Of a stretch of DNA of 6,677 nt, positions 1 to 6,677 are shown piece by piece. The stretch lies in contig JAMCVR010000133.1 in assembly GCA_023475455.1 (NCBI GenBank), positions 1 through 6,677 of the forward strand, written 5' to 3'. Under the pieces are notes generated by a model. It saw only the letters and a program-made list of their open reading frames with translations. It did no database searches and was not told the origin of the DNA. The stretch is from Thermoplasmatota archaeon (GTDB lineage Bacteria; Pseudomonadota; Gammaproteobacteria; Burkholderiales; Thiobacillaceae). Each line of letters begins with the position of its first letter. Within the stretch, counting starts at the first letter, position 1. Position numbers and translations under genes: made by a program.

Positions 1-729
1 CTCTTCGACCTTCTTGCGCGTGCTGCAATACACAATCCCCGCCTCGCCTTTGTGCTCGCCGAGGAAATCGAGCAGCTGCCGGCGCGGCTCGGATTTTTCG
101 CTGATGCGGTAGCGGATGTTGGGACGGTCAAAGCTTGCGACGAAGACGCGCGCGGCGCCGAGATCGAGCCGGGTGAGGATTTCCGCGCGGGTGGCAGTGT
201 CGGCCGTGGCGGTGAGCGCGATGCGCGGCACGTCGGGGAAACGCTCGTGCAGGGCCGACAAGCCGAGGTATTCCGGGCGGAAATCGTGCCCCCATTGCGA
301 CACGCAGTGCGCTTCGTCGATGGCGAACAGCGACACGCGCGCTTGCTCGAGCAGGCCTTGAAAGCGCGGCGTGAGCAGGCGTTCCGGCGCAACGTACAAG
401 AGCTTGAGCTGCCCGGACACGAATTGGCGTTCGACCTGCATCGCCGCCGCGCCGTCGAGGCTGGAGTTAAGGAACGCCGCCGCGATGCCGAGCTCCTGCA
501 GCGCCGCGACCTGGTCCTGCATCAGCGCGATCAGCGGCGACACCACCACCGCGCAGCCCTCGCGCAGCAGCGCGGGTATCTGGAAACACAGCGACTTGCC
601 GCCGCCGGTGGGCATCAGCACCAGGGCATCGCCGCCTGCCACGAGCGTGTCGACGATGGCCGCCTGTTCGCCGCGGAACGCGGGGTAGCCGAAAACGCGG
701 TTGAGCAGGCTTAAAGGGGTGTCGGACAT
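1..729 (-). CDS. recQ: ATP-dependent DNA helicase RecQ, N-terminal part (cut by window edge)
   Basis: RecQ is a 3'-5' superfamily 2 DNA helicase that unwinds recombination and replication intermediates in the cytoplasm, in the RecF pathway. The 243 residues visible show the family motifs in order: RecQ motif 0 (YPAFRGEQ, residues 15-22), Walker A (MPTGGGKS, 39-46, with Lys45), a conserved SPLIALMQDQ (64-73), the DEAH box (138-141) followed directly by the aromatic-rich loop CVSQWGHDFRPEY (142-154) that marks RecQ, and the LTATA motif (172-176). The second RecA-like domain begins near residue 200 (RPNIRYRI). RecQ proteins are usually about 600 residues, so the rest of domain 2, the zinc/winged-helix region and the HRDC domain lie outside the window. 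The ATG at 729-727 is the only sensible start; it is preceded by seven Ts and no Shine-Dalgarno sequence. The gene is divergent from the toxin-antitoxin pair. Confidence 0.96.
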   Translation of the reverse strand, partial: MSDTPLSLLNRVFGYPAFRGEQAAIVDTLVAGGDALVLMPTGGGKSLCFQIPALLREGCAVVVSPLIALMQDQVAALQELGIAAAFLNSSLDGAAAMQVERQFVSGQLKLLYVAPERLLTPRFQGLLEQARVSLFAIDEAHCVSQWGHDFRPEYLGLSALHERFPDVPRIALTATADTATRAEILTRLDLGAARVFVASFDRPNIRYRISEKSEPRRQLLDFLGEHKGEAGIVYCSTRKKVEE

Positions 730-751
730 AAAAAAACGGGCTGGCGGCAGA

Positions 752-780
752 TGTGTCACATTGGCTATAATTGTGTCACG
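752..780. promoter_or_regulatory. Paired palindromic elements, probable autoregulatory operator of the toxin-antitoxin genes
   Basis: Two copies of TGTGTCAC lie at 752-759 and 772-779, exactly 20 bp apart, about two helical turns, so both face the same side of DNA. The first extends to TGTGTCACA, a perfect palindrome around its central T; the second, TGTGTCACG, is one base short of it. They bracket the -10 hexamer at 766-771. Antitoxins of the Phd/YefM class bind such paired palindromes as dimers, with the toxin as co-repressor, and shut off their own promoter. That role here is inferred from position and symmetry. The elements also lie 23-51 bp upstream of recQ, so binding could affect it too. 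Confidence 0.6.
766..771 (+). promoter_or_regulatory. -10 hexamer of the toxin-antitoxin (possibly toxin-antitoxin-lysS) promoter
   Basis: TATAAT is a perfect sigma-70 -10 hexamer in otherwise GC-rich DNA. It would start transcription near 778, about 25 bases before the antitoxin ATG. The -35 region is poor (CTGGCG or TGGCGG around 741-747, spacing 18-19), so the promoter may be weak or aided by DNA bending. No other clear promoter is visible before lysS, so this one may serve antitoxin, toxin and lysS. Confidence 0.6.
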
Positions 781-803
781 TTTTGCCCCCTTGGAGGCTG
801 CCC

Positions 804-1037
804 ATGAAAACCCTGACCATCCGCGAAGCCCGCGAAGGCCTGTCGCATCCCGACCAGATGTTCGCTGACAGCGACGAGGTGCTGGTGGTGCGGCGCGGCG
901 AGCCGGTCGCGCGGATTCTGCCGGTGGAACCGCGCAAGAAGCCCTTCCGCTCGCTGCGTGCGTTTCTGGAAAGCCAGCCCATGCAAACCGTTCCCAGCGA
1001 AGACATTCTGGCCGAAGAGCGCGAGGACCGCACTTGA
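804..1037 (+). CDS. Type II antitoxin, Phd/YefM (prevent-host-death) family
   Basis: This 77-residue protein is the probable antitoxin of the PIN-domain toxin encoded next to it; it would bind and block the toxin and repress the operon. The N-terminal part (MKTLTIREAREGL, then EVLVVRRGEPVARILPVEP at about 25-43) fits the Phd/YefM DNA-binding fold: a strand, a helix, then the 'V-x-R-x-G-x-P-V-A' hairpin. The C-terminal part (about 46-77, charged, with LRAFLESQP and an acidic EDILAEEREDRT tail) would be the flexible toxin-binding segment. The ATG at 804 is chosen because a strong Shine-Dalgarno GGAGG (793-797) lies 6 bases upstream; an upstream in-frame TTG at 771 overlaps the promoter and is rejected. 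Its stop overlaps the toxin start by 4 bases. Pairing of Phd/YefM antitoxins with VapC-type toxins is well known; the family call rests on sequence pattern only. Confidence 0.88.
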   Translation: MKTLTIREAREGLSHPDQMFADSDEVLVVRRGEPVARILPVEPRKKPFRSLRAFLESQPMQTVPSEDILAEEREDRT

Positions 1038-1462
1038 GCGCCTATATCGATACCAGCGCACTGGCCAAGTGTTACATCCGCGAGCCGCGCTCGCTGGATG
1101 TGCTCGACTGGGCCGATGCCCAGGACGACGTGGCGACCAGCCCGCTCACCCTGGTGGAGTTTCGCTGCCTGCTGGCGCGGCGACGCCGCGCCGGGCAGAT
1201 TGACTCGCCGCTGGAGCGCCTGGCGCTTGCCGAATTCGACCGCGACATTCAGGCGCGCTGGCGCATCCAGCTGGATGCAGTCAGCCTGTTCAGCGAGGCA
1301 CGGCAGTTGATCGACCTGATTCCCGAATTGCCGCTACGCGCGCTGGACGCCCTGCATCTGGCCTATGCCCGGCATTACGGCACAAGCAGTTTCGCCACCT
1401 CCGACAAGAATCAAGCCGAGGCCGCCCGTGCGCTCGGCATCCCCGTATTCACTTTTTATTGA
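1034..1462 (+). CDS. vapC: PIN-domain ribonuclease toxin, VapC type
   Basis: This 142-residue protein is a VapC-type toxin: a magnesium-dependent endoribonuclease. Studied VapC toxins cut tRNAs or the sarcin-ricin loop of 23S rRNA; the target here is unknown. The PIN acidic set is complete: Asp6 in YIDTSAL, Glu42 in LTLVEF, Asp105 in LRALDALHLA, and Asp124 in FATSDKNQ, followed by the usual C-terminal LGIPVF strand. Length is normal, and nothing suggests inactivation. The start is TTG at 1034, which overlaps the antitoxin TGA (1035-1037); GAGGA at 1023-1027 sits 6 bases upstream as a Shine-Dalgarno site, and the resulting N-terminus MSAYIDTSAL fits the family, whose first strand begins almost at once. 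The weak start and overlap suggest coupled translation at a lower level than the antitoxin. lysS begins only 9 bases after the stop. Confidence 0.92.
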   Translation: MSAYIDTSALAKCYIREPRSLDVLDWADAQDDVATSPLTLVEFRCLLARRRRAGQIDSPLERLALAEFDRDIQARWRIQLDAVSLFSEARQLIDLIPELPLRALDALHLAYARHYGTSSFATSDKNQAEAARALGIPVFTFY

Positions 1463-1471
1463 ATTGGCACC

Positions 1472-2977
<1,506 letters not shown>

Positions 2978-2988
2978 CCGGCTTCCGC

Positions 2989-2994
2989 TAAAAT
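2989..2994 (+). promoter_or_regulatory. Possible -10 element for acnA
   Basis: TAAAAT, in the context GCTAAAATCG, matches five of six bases of the -10 consensus and lies 45 bp before the acnA ATG in the 56-bp gap after lysS. The -35 region would fall inside the end of lysS (around 2966-2971) and has no clear match. No hairpin terminator is visible in the gap, so read-through from lysS is also possible. Confidence 0.4.
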
Positions 2995-3033
2995 CGCCCC
3001 TCTTCCGCCATCCGTTTTCCAGACCATTCCATC

Positions 3034-3981
3034 ATGACCGACGCTTTCAACACCTACGATTCCATTTCCACCGCCACCGGCAAGGCGCGCTTCGCCTCGC
3101 TGAAAAAACTCGAGGCCGCGCTGGGCGTGTCGGTGGCGCGGCTGCCGGTGTCGATCCGCATCGTGCTGGAGTCGGTTTTGCGCAATTGCGACGGCGTGAA
3201 GGTGACGCCCGAGCACGTCAAGCAACTGGCGGGCTGGAAGCCGAATGCCGAACGCACCGAGGAAATCCCCTTCACCGTGGCGCGCGTGATCCTGCAGGAT
3301 TTCACCGGCGTGCCGCTGCTGGCCGACCTCGCCGCGATGCGCTCCGCTGCACAGAAAATGGGCCGTGACCCGAAGAAGATCGAGCCGCTGGTGCCGGTCG
3401 ACATGGTGGTCGACCACTCGATCCAGGTCGACGCCTACGGCAGCAAGGATGCACTCGACCTCAACATGAAGATCGAGTTCGAGCGCAACCTCGAGCGCTA
3501 CCAGTTCCTCAAGTGGGGCATGCAGGCGTTCGACACCTTCAAGGTGGTGCCGCCCGGCGTCGGCATCGTGCACCAGGTCAATATGGAATACCTGGCGCGC
3601 GGCGTGATGGAAAAGGACGGCATGGCCTACCCGGACACGCTGGTCGGTACCGACAGCCACACCACCATGATCAACGGCCTCGGCGTGGTGGCCTGGGGCG
3701 TCGGCGGTATCGAGGCGGAAGCGGCGATGCTGGGCCAGCCGCTGTACTTCCTCACCCCCGACGTCGTCGGCGTCAACCTCACCGGCCGCGTCAAGCCCGG
3801 CATCACCGCCACCGACGTGGTGCTGACCCTCACCGAGATGCTGCGCCGCGCCAAGGTGGTCGGCAAGTTCGTCGAATTCTTCGGCGAAGGCGCGGCCGCC
3901 CTGCCGGTCACCGACCGCGCGCTTTCAACACCTACGATTCCATTTCCACCGCCACCGGCAAGGCGCGCTTCGCCTCGCTGA
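3034..3981 (+). pseudogene. acnA: Aconitate hydratase AcnA, N-terminal fragment ended by frameshift at a duplication junction
   Basis: Aconitase A interconverts citrate and isocitrate in the TCA cycle through a [4Fe-4S] cluster. This reading frame encodes the normal AcnA N-terminus for 295-296 residues: [55 protein letters not shown], and the active-site [12 protein letters not shown] (Asp207-Ser208-His209). After residue 296 the sequence jumps back to near the gene start in a different frame, adding 19 unrelated, proline/arginine-rich residues and then a stop at 3979-3981. The product as written (315 residues) lacks all three cluster cysteines and the swivel domain, so it cannot be an active aconitase. 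The ATG at 3034 is the family-type start; no Shine-Dalgarno sequence is obvious (CCATTCCATC precedes it). The break is caused entirely by the 878-bp duplication described separately; it may be an assembly fault rather than a true mutation. Confidence 0.9.
3042..3921 (+). repeat. 880-bp direct tandem repeat within acnA, copy 1
   Basis: The segment matches 3920-4799 with a constant offset of 878 bp; every part I compared by eye is identical. It starts 8 bases after the first base of the acnA ATG and ends in codon 296. The copies share a two-base CG at the junction (3920-3921); a looser shared ACCGAC occurs at 3037-3042 and 3910-3915. No inverted repeats, transposase or target-site duplication are present. 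Confidence 0.96.
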
Positions 3982-4799
3982 AAAAACTCGAGGCCGCGCT
4001 GGGCGTGTCGGTGGCGCGGCTGCCGGTGTCGATCCGCATCGTGCTGGAGTCGGTTTTGCGCAATTGCGACGGCGTGAAGGTGACGCCCGAGCACGTCAAG
4101 CAACTGGCGGGCTGGAAGCCGAATGCCGAACGCACCGAGGAAATCCCCTTCACCGTGGCGCGCGTGATCCTGCAGGATTTCACCGGCGTGCCGCTGCTGG
4201 CCGACCTCGCCGCGATGCGCTCCGCTGCACAGAAAATGGGCCGTGACCCGAAGAAGATCGAGCCGCTGGTGCCGGTCGACATGGTGGTCGACCACTCGAT
4301 CCAGGTCGACGCCTACGGCAGCAAGGATGCACTCGACCTCAACATGAAGATCGAGTTCGAGCGCAACCTCGAGCGCTACCAGTTCCTCAAGTGGGGCATG
4401 CAGGCGTTCGACACCTTCAAGGTGGTGCCGCCCGGCGTCGGCATCGTGCACCAGGTCAATATGGAATACCTGGCGCGCGGCGTGATGGAAAAGGACGGCA
4501 TGGCCTACCCGGACACGCTGGTCGGTACCGACAGCCACACCACCATGATCAACGGCCTCGGCGTGGTGGCCTGGGGCGTCGGCGGTATCGAGGCGGAAGC
4601 GGCGATGCTGGGCCAGCCGCTGTACTTCCTCACCCCCGACGTCGTCGGCGTCAACCTCACCGGCCGCGTCAAGCCCGGCATCACCGCCACCGACGTGGTG
4701 CTGACCCTCACCGAGATGCTGCGCCGCGCCAAGGTGGTCGGCAAGTTCGTCGAATTCTTCGGCGAAGGCGCGGCCGCCCTGCCGGTCACCGACCGCGCG
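3920..4799 (+). repeat. 880-bp direct tandem repeat within acnA, copy 2
   Basis: Second copy of 3042-3921. Because 878 is not a multiple of three, it places the AcnA code in a different frame from copy 1. From 4800 on the sequence continues as unique acnA (encoding [12 protein letters not shown]), so copy 2 has the native right flank and copy 1 the native left flank. Confidence 0.96.
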
Positions 4800-5540
4800 A
4801 CGATTGCCAATATGGCGCCGGAATACGGCGCGACCCTGGGCTTCTTCTCCGTCGACGAAGCCACCTGCCAGTATTTCTCCGCCACCGGCCGCCCGGCTGC
4901 GCAGGTCGACCTGATCCGCGCCTATTACCAGGCACAGGGCCTGTTCGGCATCCCCAAGGCGGGCGCGATCGACTACTCGCAGACGCTCACGCTCGACCTC
5001 TCCAGCGTCGAGCCCTCGGTGGCCGGCCCCAGGCGTCCGCAGGACCGGATCGAGCTGGGCGCGCTTAAATCCGGTTTCGCCGGCCTGATGGACAGGGCTG
5101 CGGACGACGGCGGCTACGGCAAGGCCGGGAAACTGGGCAAGCGCTATGCCTTGCCCGCCTCGACGCACACCGAAACGGACATGTCTGGCGGCGGCAGCCA
5201 GGAGGAGCCCCGTCCCGTTGCGGCGCAGGAAGAGGAAATGCTGGACAGCCATCCCTCTCCCGACCATATTGTGGCCGATCCCACGACCCTTTTCGGCCAG
5301 GGGAACGGCAGCCTGGGACACGGCGACGTCGTCATCGCCGCCATCACCTCGTGCACCAACACGTCCAACCCCGGCGTCATGCTGGCCGCCGGCCTGCTCG
5401 CGAAAAAGGCCGCCGCGCTGGGCCTGAAGCCGCCCGCCCACGTCAAGACCTCGCTCGGCCCCGGCTCGCGCGCGGTCACCGAATACCTGAAAAAAGCCGG
5501 GCTGATGGACTCACTGGAACAGCTCGGCTTCAGCGTGGTG

Positions 5541-5722
<182 letters not shown>

Positions 5723-6179
5723 TGCGCTGGCCGGCCGCGTCAACATCGATTTCGAAACCGAGCCGCTGGGCACCTCCAGCGCCGGCCAGCCGGTTTACCT
5801 GCGCGACCTGTGGCCCCGCAACGCCGACGTCGCCGCGGTGATGAACGCCGCCACCGACGCCGGCATCTACCGCGACATCTACGCCAGCGTCGGCGCCGGC
5901 AACCCGCTGTGGGACGGCGTGCCCGCGCCGGTCGGCGCGGTCTACCAGTGGGACGCGAAGTCGACCTACATCCAGGAGCCGCCCTTTTTTGCAGGTGGCA
6001 AGGCCGCCAGTCCCGCCATCCAGGGCGCGCGCGCGCTGGCGATTTTCGGCGACTCGGTCACCACCGACCACATCAGCCCCGCCGGCGGCATCAAGCCGAC
6101 CTCGCCGGCCGGCCTCTACCTCACCGAACACGGCGTGCAGAAGGCCGACTTCAACAGCTATGGCGCGCGCCGAGGCAAC

Positions 6180-6212
<33 letters not shown>

Positions 6213-6550
6213 GTGCGCATCAGGAACCTGATGATCCCCGGTTCCGAAGGCGGCATCACGCTGAAGGACGGCGAACAGAAACCGATCTACGACGCCGCCA
6301 TGCAATACCAGGCCGAGGGCACGCCGCTGATGATCTTCGCCGGCGAGGAATACGGCACCGGTTCTTCCCGCGACTGGGCGGCCAAGGGCACCACGCTGCT
6401 CGGCGTGAAGGCGGTCGTGGCCAAGAGCTTCGAGCGCATCCATCGCGCCAACCTCGCCGGCATGGGCGTGCTGCCCTGCCAGTTCAAGGACGGCGTCGAC
6501 GCAACCACGCTGAAGCTCGACGGCAGCGAGACCTTCGACCTCGAAGGCCT

Positions 6551-6677
6551 GGCAACTCCGGCCCGCTCAAGCCCGAAATCGAGAAGACCATCGCCGACCA
6601 CGACCTGGTCGTCGCCTCGGTGCTCTCCGGCAACCGCAACTTCGAAGCCCGCGTGCACCAGGCCGTCAAGGCCAACT
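6551..6677 (+). repeat. 127-bp direct repeat, displaced copy at the window end
   Basis: All 127 bases are identical to 5565-5691, compared base by base. The copy begins after the codons for FDLEGL of the AcnA swivel domain and replaces the expected C-terminal residues, in a shifted frame (986 is not a multiple of three). The window stops exactly here, so it is unknown whether the repeat continues. The exact length suggests a k-mer overlap at a contig end. Confidence 0.95.

Noticed and set aside
52..714. 220-codon plus-strand open frame opposite recQ
   Set aside because: The minus strand encodes unmistakable RecQ motifs over the same bases; the plus frame is Arg/Ala/Glu-rich shadow.
3042..4799. 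Mobile element or paralogous second aconitase as the cause of the repeat
   Set aside because: There is no transposase, no terminal inverted repeats and no target-site duplication; the copies look identical and the second has no start codon, so it is one gene with a duplicated segment.
4391..5068. 225-codon plus-strand frame inside the second acnA copy
   Set aside because: Alternate-frame Arg/His/Gly-rich translation of acnA, not a separate gene.
3627..5441. 604-codon open frame on the minus strand opposite acnA
   Set aside because: Antisense shadow of acnA; it even crosses the duplication junction and repeats itself, and resembles no protein family I know.

Overview
The window is GC-rich chromosomal DNA from a proteobacterium, most likely a betaproteobacterium. 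That placement is an inference from codon use, from a class II LysS of about 500 residues, and from an AcnA with an enlarged acidic linker; no rRNA or other marker fixes it. It holds ordinary housekeeping genes, one toxin-antitoxin pair, and an aconitase gene whose sequence as given is broken by two direct duplications. I see no undescribed defence or mobile system.

Layout. Positions 729 to 1 (minus strand) encode the N-terminal 243 residues of RecQ helicase, cut by the left edge. A 74-bp divergent intergenic region (730-803) carries a perfect -10 hexamer for the plus strand, with two 9-bp palindromic elements exactly 20 bp apart. It is followed by a Phd/YefM-type antitoxin (804-1037) and a PIN-domain VapC-type toxin (1034-1462, TTG start, 4-bp overlap). 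Nine bases later lysS (1472-2977) begins, so the toxin-antitoxin promoter may also drive the essential lysyl-tRNA synthetase. After a 56-bp gap with a possible -10 element, acnA starts at 3034.

acnA reads normally for about 295 codons. Then an 880-bp segment starting 8 bases after the first base of the ATG is repeated head to tail (3042-3921 and 3920-4799, period 878), shifting the frame and giving a stop at 3979-3981. The second copy runs into the rest of the gene, including all three [4Fe-4S] cysteines and the swivel domain. At 6551 the sequence jumps back again: the last 127 bases (6551-6677) exactly repeat 5565-5691 and replace the expected C-terminal end. If one 878-bp period and the terminal repeat are removed, a normal AcnA of about 879 codons is restored, lacking only some 55-60 C-terminal residues.

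The 127-bp terminal repeat equals a k-mer size commonly used in de Bruijn assembly, and the window ends exactly where the repeat reaches 127 bp. I therefore think the right end is a contig end with an assembly-graph overlap. The 880-bp tandem duplication may be a related misassembly or a real, recent duplication; read data would decide. There is no stretch over 300 bases without a gene.
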